From the NCBI GenBank assembly GCA_031841125.1, contig CM063108.1, positions 40,542,268-40,606,267 of the forward strand: DNA of 64,000 nt. Direction: 5' to 3'. The position numbers were made by a program, and so were the translations under genes. This document shows, in pieces, positions 10,761 to 21,810 of the stretch (within the stretch, counting starts at the first letter, position 1; each line of letters begins with the position of its first letter). The DNA is from Acanthococcus lagerstroemiae (Eukaryota; Arthropoda; Insecta; Hemiptera; Eriococcidae). The notes beneath the pieces are model-generated. The model was not told where the DNA came from, did not search any database, and was given only the letters and a program-made list of their open reading frames with translations.

Positions 10761-12699
10761 ACTTTCAAAATGCTTTCAGCTTTCACCAGGAGCGAACCGA
10801 GCCCCGTTGGTGGCAGAGGGACGTGGCGAATGTTTAAAATCCCGATTAAATGAACCCTGAAGAAAGAAAATTTTCCGAAAAAAACCTACTCGGTACAAAA
10901 ATTGTCCGTTTCCCGTCTTGCCCGTTCCAGCCAACAAAAAAAATTGTCTTTCTAGCGACAACTCTGGTCCGAAATGCCGACCGAATGGTGATCAAATTTG
11001 CCGAAAAATTCCAACTCCAAAGATTTTTATGACAGGAAGAGAGTCATCACCCTCATCACACTCCGCCCCTTCCTCAATCATTGCCTCTGGCATCCATTTG
11101 TGGTCACAAGATTTCTTGAAATTTCAAGCAGCTCTAGCAGCTTAACAGGTTTGTTTGAGAGATTGAAATGTTACGTTGCCATTTATAAAGAGTTTCTGAT
11201 TTCGATGTTCCTATGCAAGAGAGCAATGTTTCAGTCGCTTCCCCCGCGTATCCACGCCCAGCCCGAGTAAACTTTTATCCTGATTTTCCAATTGAGGCGA
11301 CTTGATTGTAGCTCATTAAGAATCTTCATATTGGATTCGATTGTGATTCAGTAAGTAGTCTTTTACGATCTGCTGGGTACAGATAAACTTCAGATATTTG
11401 TCGAGCGCAGGAAGCAGGGATGCACCAAAGCCGCTACCCCCTGCCCCAGACCGTACGATTATGCAAATCAGCAATTATTCGGCGAAAATGTGTAAGTCGA
11501 ATGCTTGTCTTTAAATGTTTGGGACCGTTGTTCGGCAAATTTTGGCTATGCACAAACGCGCCATCACAAAATTTTCACGAAGCCCCTGTTTTCAGCTCTC
11601 GGTTTCTGAGAATTTGGGACTTCCGGCATCGAAGAATTTATCACTGCGACAGTAACGGTGACACGCGAAGCTAATAATAGCTTTCAATGGCTGATTATAT
11701 ACTTTCAATTTCTAATTACATTAAATACCTTCGCATTGAGTTGCTTTCTCGTGTCTTCCTCCCACGGGTTATAATGAATGAACTCGTTCGAAAAAGAGAA
11801 TTAATAAAGCTACACTTCGTTTACCTAAAAAGCAGCCGCTGAGCTGCGTGTTGAGGCGTTGACAGCGTTGAACGAGTGGCGATAATTTTGATCGTGAAGT
11901 ACCCGCGTGTTAACCGACAATAGCTCATAAAACTTTTTAAATACCTCTAAATAGGGAATAAAAATTGTTTCCTGCAAGCAAACGCGAACGAGTTTGTATA
12001 GCAGACCGCCTCGGACAAGTCAAGTCCTCTTAGCTTTTTCTCTAATTTTTTTTTTTTTTTTTTAAATTACACAGGTATACGCCTATTCGCGAGCCGCATG
12101 TCCGGTAATGACGCGGCGGATTAATAAATTAATTAATAATTCGATAAAAATGTTTACTTAATGGTTTTATTACGGGGTTGCGTCGCAATTCGTTTATATA
12201 TGGGTGTATAATCGTTTCGCAATGACCGTAAAAACAAATCCAATAATCCGATTTCGCGCGCGCGTTCTAAATAATCATAGTAATTAGCCGACTCTCGTTT
12301 TTTCTCACCAGTCGTTGTGGCCCCCTCCCCGGCCCAGATTTTCATTTCTTTATTGGATAATTAGAAAACCGGTTGATAGTCGATGAGGTTTCAGAGCTCT
12401 CTCGCTTGTTAATCCGCGGACGGGACGCGCTAATGCTAATTAATTTCCTCTGTACGGTAGTTCGCTCCTCCCATTTTGGTTACGTTAGTGCAACTGCCAT
12501 CAGGAATTAAATAATAATCTCGTTCGGGGAACCCTTTTTGGAATAATTAATATTTGAGTTCGAACAGAATAAAAATGAGTAACCAGCGAGGGCGAGATAA
12601 TACTAACATCCGGGTACAGGATTCAGCAGAGCCGAATTCGTACGAGCGAGGGGCCAAAGATGCAATGGCACTAGGAACTTGGCTAGAAAAGGGCGCCAA
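10761..12699. other. no assignable feature
   Basis: No domain, repeat or RNA gene recognised. A T run lies at about 12046-12063. Confidence 0.4.
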
Positions 12700-13625
12700 G
12701 AAAAATTAAACAATCATGAAGGGAGTAAGACAGGGCTGTGTGCTCTCCCCTTTTTATTCAATATATACTCAAAAGCCATCTTCTAAGAGGCACAGAATGG
12801 GGTGAGAGGCAGTGTAGTCATCAATGGCCGATATATAAATATATTAGATATACGGACAATACTGTCCTCCTTGCGAGCAGCAGACCAGAGTTGCAATCGC
12901 TAAAAGTGAGTCATATGGCTTACTGATAAATGCTAGGAAACAAAGATCATGGTGTTCTAAAAAAAAACATACCCCGACTAACATCATAGTCAAAGGAGAG
13001 ACTATAAAGCAAGTATCTGTTGTCAAGTACTTGGGGGTACAAGCCGACAAGAAATGCTGCGGGGCATGTGAAATACAAGTTGAGGATTAGGTAAACAAGA
13101 GCAACATTTCTGTCAACGCGGAAGTTCTTTGCCACCAAAGATCTAAGCCTGGAACTGCCCCTCTGTATGCTTCCCTGCTATGTTCTGTTCCTCCTCCTGT
13201 GTGGCTGCGAGGCATGGACTCTCACAAGAGCAATGGAGTCAAAAATCGATGCCTTCAAAATGTACGTCTACCAAAGGCTACTGAAAATCTCCTGGACCTA
13301 GAAAGTTACAAATGAGGAGATTCTGCAACAGATTGGCCGAAACAAAAAAGCCTTGCTGGACATGATTTAATGAGCGCAAAATGGGATACCTGGGTCATAT
13401 TTTGAGAGGCAGCAGATACAGTATGCTAAAACTCGTGCTGGAGGGGGAAATCCAAGGAAAGCAGTCACAGGGTAGACTGTAAAATTCCTGACTGAGTGAC
13501 TTACAACGTTGGGTGGGACAATTGTCAGCAGAAGTCTTCAGAGCAGCAGTCGCCAGGTTGAGGATTGCAATGAGGGTTGCCAATCTTTGCACATCGGAAG
13601 CGGCGTAAGAAGAAGAAGAAGTGGT
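12700..13625 (+). mobile_element. LINE reverse transcriptase 3' part, heavily degraded
   Basis: Plus-strand remnants read, across three frames: MKGVRQGCVLSPFLFNIYSK (12717-12775); an altered catalytic box YTDN in place of YADD (RYTDNTVLLASS, about 12850); INARKTKIMVF; VVKYLGVQAD near 13020; CEAWTLTRAMESKIDAFKMY (about 13210-13270); and a C-terminal tail ending RIAMRVANLCTSEAA near 13608. A GAA-repeat tail (13609-13622) marks the 3' end. The order of motifs is that of the reverse transcriptase palm, thumb and C-terminal part of RTE-like non-LTR elements. The endonuclease and N-terminal RT are gone and the D-to-N change in the active box alone would disable it. Confidence 0.8.
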
Positions 13626-13629
13626 CTGG

Positions 13630-16600
13630 CCCCAATCCCAGAAAGTAAATGACACTAATTTCCCATTTTATCCCTCAGACGACTAGAAGGAAACAGGCTG
13701 TTAAATACTAGGTGAGGTCATATATGACCACACATGTTAATATTAGATTTCAATGCAGGAAAAAGATGTAACAAGATAAATGATCTGAATGTAGTGTGAA
13801 ACAACATACTGCATATTGAGTCTCTGATGCTTCCCCCACTAGGGGGCAAACTAGGCCAAAGAAAAGTGTTTTTGGCGTGCTACTATATTATGCGTTCTAC
13901 CGTAGTTTTGTGGTCTACAGCGGAACTCTACTAGCAATCATCAACAGAATTACGTTGACTCGAACACTGACGTATATATGCAAGCAACTGAAAGATTCTG
14001 GCTCGATTTAAAAATGTCAATAATGAAGAAAAAGCGAGGAGTACATCTCACTACCTTCAATCCCATCTCGACCACTTCAGTGAAAGTGAACAATACGGGG
14101 AAATACAAATCGTAAAAATAATTTTTGCTCACCCCAAACTCAAAAGTATTGTTCAGTTGCCAGATCTTGAATGTATCCCCACTGACTAATACATGAGGCT
14201 TTCGGAGTGAATCTCCTTTTAGATAGAATGCGATGGTTTCTGCATTGGCCCACTTCCACGTATCAATAACCTGGAACCAAGGAAATTTTCCGGAGGCCTG
14301 GCCCACGCATAGTATTGCTATAACGTCGTAAACACTTCACTGATGAGAACATTTTAGGCTCCCTAGTAACTACACGCTAAAACCGCTCCTAAGTTTCCAA
14401 TTTGGTTTCTTTATACCAGATTCGCTAACAACAGAGAGCGTCAACTGCCTTTTTGGGGCCACCATGGTAGAGGTAAACCGACTTTTAGGCCACCTATAGT
14501 ATTACGCAACCTCCAAAGACACCTCCATGAGAATAATTACCCACTGAAAAAATTTAAAAAAAAACACTAAAACTGAGTTGTCAGTTGACTTTGGACTCAA
14601 ATCGAACAATTAACTGAGAATCGCATAGCACTTCCGCTCCAACGCGATAATACTGACTTATAAGTGCTCACTCAAGTTGTCAGTTAACCTCGTGACATTT
14701 CATTTACTTCGCCATTTTTCCGGAATATTTACGTCAACTCGTACTTGTTGAAATATTTAGGTACTTCATCTGAAGCGAAAAAGAAAGGCAAAGGTGATGT
14801 CATTGCTGCTGCGGATTAGTGTGAATTTCTTTGATCTAACCCTTTTGTCACCTTTTTCCAGCGCCGGCAGAATTGTTCTATACCAGCGTGTATTCGTCAG
14901 TCGTGTAAAGCACACGTTCGGTACAAAGGAAGTCATTTTCATTTTTCTCTCGCAGTTTGTATAAAAATCAAGGGGAAAAAGACACAGAGAGCAACTTTGC
15001 CGTAAAATAGAGCGACTTGTCCATAAATATGTTCCACGTCGGTTGGGTATAAAGGGTAAATTGTACTCGGGTACCTATATACATATCCGCAAACATTAAA
15101 AAATTGTAGTGGTGTCTTCTGTTTTTTTCAGTTTCTTTTTTTATTTTGTATAACCAATCAGGCGAGTCGAAAAGACGCAAACAATACCAATGTTTACTCT
15201 TCTACATTTGCATAAAATACGGGAACATGTTTACAGCGCGTGAATTCGATTCGGATAATGGGCAGGTTTGGCCAAAACTGAGTTACCATGTGTGTGTCTT
15301 CTCAAATGTACGCACACACACATGCTTACTCATCTCTCAATTGAAGCAAAATGAGAAGCAAAAAGGCTGTTCATCGCCCCGCGGCCATCATCGTCGGAAG
15401 TATGTATACCGAAATTTATTCGATGTTTGTGAAAAGAAAGAGAAAAAATTACAAACAAAATACGCGCTTGATTTATATTGTCTCGAGAATTCTTATTTAC
15501 GACGGTGCCGTGTATGTATAGAAAAGTTTCACGACGACGTTTTCGTTGAAAACACTTTCATAAATCAAGAAAACAAACTAACTAAAAATTGTTCAACGGT
15601 TAGTCAATATTCGGTAATTTCTAATATCGCGGAAAAAGTTTTAACCGAAACTTATAAATGGCTGCTGGTCTTATTTATCTGATGCGTTTCTTTCTGCAGT
15701 ATGACTTTTTTTTCTTCTTCGTCTCGAAACCGAATATATTATTTCGTATAAAAAGAAAGAGAAAACGTCCAAACGTTTCAGGAAACGGTCGTAAAAGAAA
15801 ATTTTTTGATTATACTCGTTTACAATTACGTACACAATAAAAACAGAGAAAGTGGGGAGTCGAAGGCTGTAAGCTAAAAAGTATGGCGAAAGTTGGCTCT
15901 GCTGTTGCGGGTTTTGGTTTTTCGTATTCATTTCCACGCCACTGTGTGGACGAAGAAGAGTTGCGAAGGAAAAAAATCGCATCTTTCGCGATAACTGCGA
16001 AAAATATCGCAGCTTCGGCGAAGAGTTTCATTCGAAACGTAATTATCGCGCTCGACAACCGAAACTTTTTTTCCAACTTTTGGCGAGTGATACTTTCATG
16101 GTTTTATATTATATATTATCTTTCCCAGTCTCGTCGAATGTTTCGCAGAAACATATAGACGTAGACAGCCAACGTGGAAACGAAAAAGAAATAAGTAAAC
16201 GAGATCACGAAGCTGAGGGGAAGTGAAGTGCGAAAACAACAATGAAAATAATATATTTCTTTTCGAAGAAAAATCTTTTCTGGAAATACGGTGGGAAACT
16301 GACGAGAGGCAAGCATAAAAAAATAAAAAAATAGAATAAAAAAAGGAATGATGAAAATTAGGAATATCTTACGTTTATTGCGACCTAATATAAAACTAAA
16401 CCGTAAAAGGGAAAAAAATGAATAAAAGTTGCAGCGTAAAAAGTTAAGCGACAAGAACAATTTTTAATTTTTCTCAGCGAGGAAGAAAAGAGCTTATGGA
16501 AATGATAAAAATTTCTGGATTCGATACTGTAGCCGGGGTACGGTAGCGAGATATCATTAAAGACGGCCATAAAAATACAGACGGTTTAATTCTTTGAAAA

Positions 16601-16850
16601 GTTTCCCTTTGTACATCTTGCGATAGAAGTTTCACTTTGAGCGATATTTTTTCCCTTCAACTGCTTGATGATGATTTCTAGAAGCCTTAAAATAACGTTG
16701 TGAAATTGTAGAATCGTCTTTGTACTTCGACTACAGTTAGGTCACAGTGTAAGACAAAATAATAATCATTTATTGCCAGCATGGGCGCCGTTGGACTTTT
16801 TCCTGAAGAGAGGCACACTGTTTTTAGCAGAAAGAACATCGTTCTTTTGG
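13630..16850. other. mostly unassigned; one candidate exon inside
   Basis: Apart from the possible exon at 14133-14317 nothing was recognised. An open frame at 15146-15682 (178 codons) has lysine-, tyrosine- and asparagine-rich composition without domain features, and is treated as chance. Confidence 0.35.
14133..14317 (-). CDS. candidate internal exon of an unknown host gene
   Basis: On the minus strand a 185-base stretch lies between an acceptor-like TATAG (AG at 14318-14319) and a strong donor (GGG followed by GTGAGC, junction below 14133). It reads without stops in one frame, entering in phase 2 and leaving on a complete codon. The peptide includes ILCVGQASGKFPWFQVIDTW, then KWANAETIAFYLKGD, then VSGDTFKIWQLNNTFEFG. 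The composition is that of a folded protein, with several tryptophans and no low complexity. The pyrimidine tract before the acceptor is weak. I do not recognise the family and found no partner exon within the window. Confidence 0.35.
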
Positions 16851-16854
16851 AGAA

Positions 16855-17070
16855 ATAATCTTCTTCTTCCAGCCTTTATTTTCAATCCACTGCTGGATGA
16901 AAGCCTCCCTTTTCACCTTCCAGATTCTTCAGTTCTGCGCCACCTACCACCATTCCCCGTTAATCTTCCTCATCTTGTCATTCACCTTCTCCTAGGTCTC
17001 CCACTTGTCTTTTTTCGCTTCGGTTTCCATTTGGTCTGTTTTGACTTTTGCTGTTACGGCCTTCTTTTCG
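16855..17070 (-). mobile_element. 3' tail of an RTE-type LINE
   Basis: On the minus strand the sequence reads RKKTSGRPRRR, then, across stops, a W-rich block and REAFIQQWIENKGWKKK, ending at a GAA-rich tail near 16860. The GRP-RRW and REAFxQQW pattern is the extreme C terminus of RTE-like reverse transcriptases. Upstream frames as far as 17430 are open but not recognisable. Confidence 0.6.
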
Positions 17071-17599
17071 TTGTCGTATTGGCAGATACATTTTAATACA
17101 TAACTGTTAGGTTTGTTCTTCTGTCGGAGATTTCCTTCCTTAGCTGAACGGTCCAGTCTCGTCTGCTCGCTCTCGAGGATTTCTTTCCCTGGGGCTGGTT
17201 TTGAGCGAGCTTGTCGATGGTCTGCTGTTCTGGAGTTGTCTGTAGTGATACGGTATTTGCTTGATGTATAATATTCGGCTTACCGCACCCTTCCGTCCAT
17301 ACCATCGATTGGGGAATTCTGCTTTGGCCATGTTTATCGATCCGGAGTACATCGAATAGCAACATGCTACCAAGCCGCACGACATGGCACAGTGGGAGAT
17401 TTCAGAATTTGACGCTGCAAAAGTCAAAAAATAAAATTTCTGGAATTAGGTGAAAATTGGTCCAGGTGTTCGTTATACCTCAACTACTAAATGTACACAG
17501 TATCCCTACTGTGGTAATCACCTGCTCATCATGGCAACGCGATAAGAGTACTGTTATGCCCAGCGCAGTGAACCAGTTGTTATTGCCTCTTTGTTTAAC

Positions 17600-17735
17600 A
17601 TGTGTTAACTCAGGAGTTTTTAATGCAAAATAGTGATGTAGGCACTGATGCGATGCCCGAAATGGTACTTTCCGGTGCCGAGGGTGCGGTGTCATAGGGA
17701 CCACATTGGCATGCGTGCATCGCCATACGTCCCAC
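17600..17735 (+). mobile_element. LINE 3' end fragment sharing a terminal motif
   Basis: It contains TTTCCGGTGCCGAGGGTGCG and then GGCATGCGTGCATCGCCATA followed by CG. The same order of blocks occurs, inverted, at 26617-26680, immediately beyond an R1-type LINE. A third, shorter match is at 60911-60935 (inverted). I infer that this is the 3' untranslated end of a related LINE inserted in plus orientation and truncated to little more than its tail. Confidence 0.4.
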
Positions 17736-18179
17736 CACATCATACATCAGTGCAAAGATAATTTCTTTATCTTTCATGTGGTTTAAATTGTTTCATGAAT
17801 TGATCTAGTATAATTGTTTTGAAATGAAGATGAAGTATGTAGAAATTTTATGGTAGTTTGTATTACATTGTAGCCCAGAAGTAGTTTGTGCCAAACTATG
17901 CCAAAATGGTTCTAGCGGCATTAGTTTCATCTAATCATGTGCTGCAAATGTCAATTAGTAGATTTTCCCACAAGGTCCCTCCTTTGACAAAAATCAGATT
18001 AAGAAGCCATAAATTATAGTACTGAACTATTTTTTGATAAATTTAGTAAATTTGAGTTCTTCCTCACTTTTCACTGAATCATTTGTAAAGTTGATACCAA
18101 TTTGTGTCAACAGTGTACTGTAATGCGCGATCATCGGCCGGGTTTTATTTAAAAAAAGATCCCGGCTATTGCAGTGTCA

Positions 18180-18840
18180 AGACAAAAATAGGCTCAACAA
18201 CGAATTCAGCGCGTTAAAAAATTTATACTTAAGACACTTAACTCGATTTTGTCAAACATTTTTAATTTTCACCCCCTCATACAGGGTTTAGGTTGTCAGA
18301 TGAGATACCTGAATATAAGTTCAAAAATGAATTCAGCGCGTCGAAAAACATGCATCTAGACACCCAACTCGATTTTCTTCAATACTTTTGTATTGTCATC
18401 CCTTCTAAAGAGAGTAGGTTACCTCATGGGGTAAAGATAGGCCCGAAAACGAATTCAGCGTCTCAAAAAACAAAAATATTTAGACACCCACTTCGATTCT
18501 TTCAAAAATTCTGAATATTCTTCCCCCAATACAGGGGTAGGTTACCGGATGGACTAATATAACCCCAAAAACGAATTCAGCGTCTCAAAAACATACATTT
18601 AGATATTCAATTCGATTTTTTCAAACATTTTGAATTTTCGACCCCCAATAAAGGAGGTAGGGTACCAGATGGGGTGACTATAAGCTCAAAAACGAATTCA
18701 GCGCCTCAAAAAACATATATTTGAACACCCAACTCGCATTATTCAAAATTTTTGGATTTTCATCCTCCAATAAAGGGGGTAGGTTACTAGATGGGGTAAA
18801 AATACGCTCAAAAATGAACTCAGCGAGCCAAAATACCCCT
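18180..18840. repeat. 122-bp satellite, five full units and part of a sixth
   Basis: Units are marked by AACGAATTCAGCG near their start. GAATTC (an EcoRI site) or its variant occurs at 18202, 18329, 18451, 18573, 18694 and, as GAACTC, 18816. Spacings are 127, 122, 122, 121 and 122 bases. Each unit also has ACACCCAACTCGATTTT and GGGGTAGGTTACCAGATGGG blocks. Divergence between units is about 15-25 percent by eye, so this is an old array. It ends near 18840. Confidence 0.9.
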
Positions 18841-19197
18841 CAATTTATATATTGTTGTTAATAGTTTCACAAATCCGATTTTTGCAGAATTCCCCTGAAT
18901 GTTGTTTTTCGGTAAAGAACGTGACACAGGGCGTGAAATTATACATTTCTTGAAAATTTTGGGGATGCAAATGCACTGTTTGTTCCCTTCCACATAGGCA
19001 CCCAATCCATTCATAAATTTTAAGGTTAATGTCATTTCGGACAAAATTTTTCCAAGCTTCAGAAAAATGAGTTATTACACAACAGGTGCACGTAACACAA
19101 ATTGTTGTGTTCAGTTTTCTGAATGTGAGTGTAGTGTTTCCTAAAACCCCTCTAACTCCACCACAGTACAGGAAATAAATGAGAAATAGAAACAAAT

Positions 19198-20917
19198 CGG
19201 ATTTTATTGAAAAATGTCTGGCCAGATGTCAGAAAAAACATATTAAAAACCCCGTCGCCAAAAAGCTATGACAACTTTTCTGTGGCACATTTTAACCTCC
19301 CAAAATTAGTTTTTTTTGCAAATATTTCAAAAAATTGAAGTTCTAGATAAAAATCTTTGGAACAAAAAATATTTCTCGTAAAATTTCCTTTAAAATGGTG
19401 TATTTCAAGTTGAGTATAGGCCGTATAGTTAGCCTAAAAATGTCCTTGGAAGGAGTCACATTTTCAACTTTTCATAAAAACAAACAGATTTCCGCGAATA
19501 TTTCGAAATCATTAACTCCTACAAGAAAGTATATGATAAAAATAATTTTAACCCTCACCAAGAATCATAATAGCTCTTGTGTGTACTTTTCTTTCCCTGT
19601 TTTGAGGGTTCCCCATTCCAAACTTAATTGGTGGGGCAAGTGTATTACGCGTAATAAACATAATTAGATTATATTCTCTGTACAGTATTCGGGATGGACA
19701 GAGGATCTTCACAAACTTATGGTTAGGGTAGGATTAGACTTCCCACAGTTCCCATCATAGAGATTACAATGCAAATGCTTTGGAGAGGGGACTACATTGT
19801 AAATAAACAACAATTGTACAATGTATTTTTCAGGATTTGGTACGCAGGTGCATTGACAAGGTGTCTACAGGTCTGGAAAATTTGGGAAGTTTGGAAAAAG
19901 TCAGAAATTTGAAAAGTAGGTCGGGAAGTTTGTAAATAGTCAGAAAATTCAACAATATTTTTGAGAAGTTTGGAAAAAAAAAACAAAGTATGAACTCATG
20001 GAAAATTTTTTTCGTCGCTTAGTTTTATTTCAGCAATCTAGAGTCGTATTCTACTATCTGTGAACACCTTCCTAATGCTTTCACCCAAAAATCACCTTCA
20101 AATTTCAGTTCATGTTAACCATAGCGTCTAGTAGTATAAACATAAATATAATATACTGCCTATGCTGTAAAGGTTTAGAGAAGAGAAAAAAACAGTTTGG
20201 AAAAAGTCAGGTAATTATATTTTTCCATTCTTGTAGACAAGTTGATTGAGATTATCATTTCTATTCATAATCTTGAAGTTTTGAAGATTACTCTGATCGT
20301 CTTGCATACTCTGCTTTCATGGTGGATTGGATTGTTGTTTCCTAACTCCTCCCTTACTATGTGCCCTGCCTACTGACTAGAGTCTTTCGCCGAGATAGGA
20401 GCGGTTATCCGTAATCAGCCCGCCGACTTACTAAGGTCTATATTCAGGGAGGAGTTAATATTCTGTCACGTTATCCTACGTTCTACACACAACGGCTATT
20501 ATGCTTCTTGGTGAGGGTTAAAATTATTTCACGTCGTGGTACATTTCACGAGAACTGTTGTTTATTATGCACTTTCTTCTAGGAGTTGATACGTTCGAGA
20601 TATTCGCGGAAATCTGTTCGTTTTTACGAAAAGCTGAAAATGTGACTACTTTTAAGGACATTTTTAGGCTAACTATGCTGCCTATACTCAACTTCAATTG
20701 CATAATTTTAAAGGAAATCTTACGAGGAATATTTTTTGCTCGAATGATTTTTTTCTAGGACTTCAACTTTTTGAGATATATGCAAAATACTAATTTTTTT
20801 TTTTTTGGGGGGGGGGGGGGTTAAAACGTGCCACAGAAAAGTTGGCACAGCTTTTTGGGGGCGGAATTTTCATATGTTATTTCTGACATGTTGCCTGACA
20901 TTTTTCAACAAAATCCG
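19198..20917. mobile_element. foldback element with about 400-bp inverted arms
   Basis: The left arm (19198-19574) begins CGGATTTTATTGAAAAATGT and ends TAACCCTCACCAAGAATCAT and a few more bases. The right arm (20495-20917) is its inverted copy, running from GCTATTATGCTTCTTGGTGA to ACATTTTTCAACAAAATCCG. Similarity is high over the whole arms, with small gaps (377 and 423 bases). The loop of about 920 bases has no transposase. A separate small hairpin (20343-20457) sits in the loop. The right arm includes a G run at 20806-20820 that may be an assembly artefact. No target duplication was resolved. Confidence 0.75.
20343..20457. repeat. small hairpin element nested in foldback loop
   Basis: TAACTCCTCCCTT at 20343-20355 is repeated inverted as TCAGGGAGGAGTTA at 20444-20457. 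The interior of about 90 bases is non-coding. Confidence 0.5.
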
Positions 20918-21439
20918 CTTTGGCCCCTAAAATGTTTCTATTCACCTTTTATGTGCAGATATCGCCTGTACTTCAGTGCTGTGTTGGTCTAAGATTTCTC
21001 TTAATCTTCAACTCTGTAACTGACCTGTGCGTCTATCGTAGAGCTTTCTTACTCCAGATGATCACTGAAAACCGCCCTCCTTCTACAGCATTAATGGATC
21101 TAAGTTGCCATTCTGGGAGGGGAGATTCAAAATAAGTAAGAATAATCATACACGTAATTTTATTAGACTCCTTCTCCTGAAAACTTGAATAATTTTCTCC
21201 CATTTACAATGGTAATTGAACGAATAGATGAAGGAGAAGTGCTACAACGTATGAATGATTTGTGCTGCTGTTTTATATTTGACGTTAAAAACGAAAATGC
21301 CCTCCAAAATATGATACGAATTCTTTTAACTCACTGGATTCTCGACTGGGGATGATTTTTGGAATAGTTTCAGTATTTGTCGCAATACCATTCAAGTTTA
21401 TCCTTCACAGAGAAAGGAGGGAGGCAGTTCAAGACTAGC

Positions 21440-21760
21440 GAAGATCATTCAATTTTCAATGTGCTCGTGTGAGAATGTCAACACGGGCAGTAATTTCTCG
21501 CCCGGTTTGCGAATGTTTCGTAAGTGGGGGAGCCAGTTTCTCTCGGCGTCCAACATCACACTAAGGTACTTCAATTCCCTCTTCATGGGAATCATCGCGC
21601 GTTTGTACTCTACTGCTGGCGAGGCACTTACACCGAAGAGGTTCCTCACCGTGCTTGAGACATCCCATACGGTCCCAAATGGCTCGCCTTGGCGCCCCCA
21701 CTGTCTGGAATCGTTGAAAGCGAATGGTTGAAAGCTTTACTCAAAAGGCCGCGAAGTCAA
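21440..21760 (-). mobile_element. R1-like LINE fragment (RT thumb region)
   Basis: The minus frame at 21649-21449 reads RNLFGVSASPAVEYKRAMIP, then KRELKYLSVMLDAERNWLPH, then GEKLLPVLTF. The KYLxVMLDxxRNWxPH block is the region just after the YADD palm in R1/Waldo-like reverse transcriptases. An RT fragment that should precede it lies at 24600-24010 in the same orientation. The mariner element at 21811-23771 lies between, so the two pieces are probably one LINE split by that insertion. Confidence 0.65.
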
Positions 21761-21810
21761 ACAACAAGTGAAGTAACTTTTTAAAGCGAGTTTATTCCGA
21801 GGCTAAGTTA

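Noticed and set aside
15146..15682. 178-codon open frame on the plus strand
   Set aside because: AT-rich codon composition, no domain, no splice or start support; chance ORF.
17093..17427. Two overlapping minus-strand frames of 95 codons each
   Set aside because: Frames differ and neither peptide is recognised; they probably belong to decayed sequence upstream of the LINE tail at 16855-17070.
18180..18840. CRISPR-like array because of regular repeats
   Set aside because: Whole 122-base units are repeated with no unique spacers, and the sequence is eukaryotic; it is a satellite.
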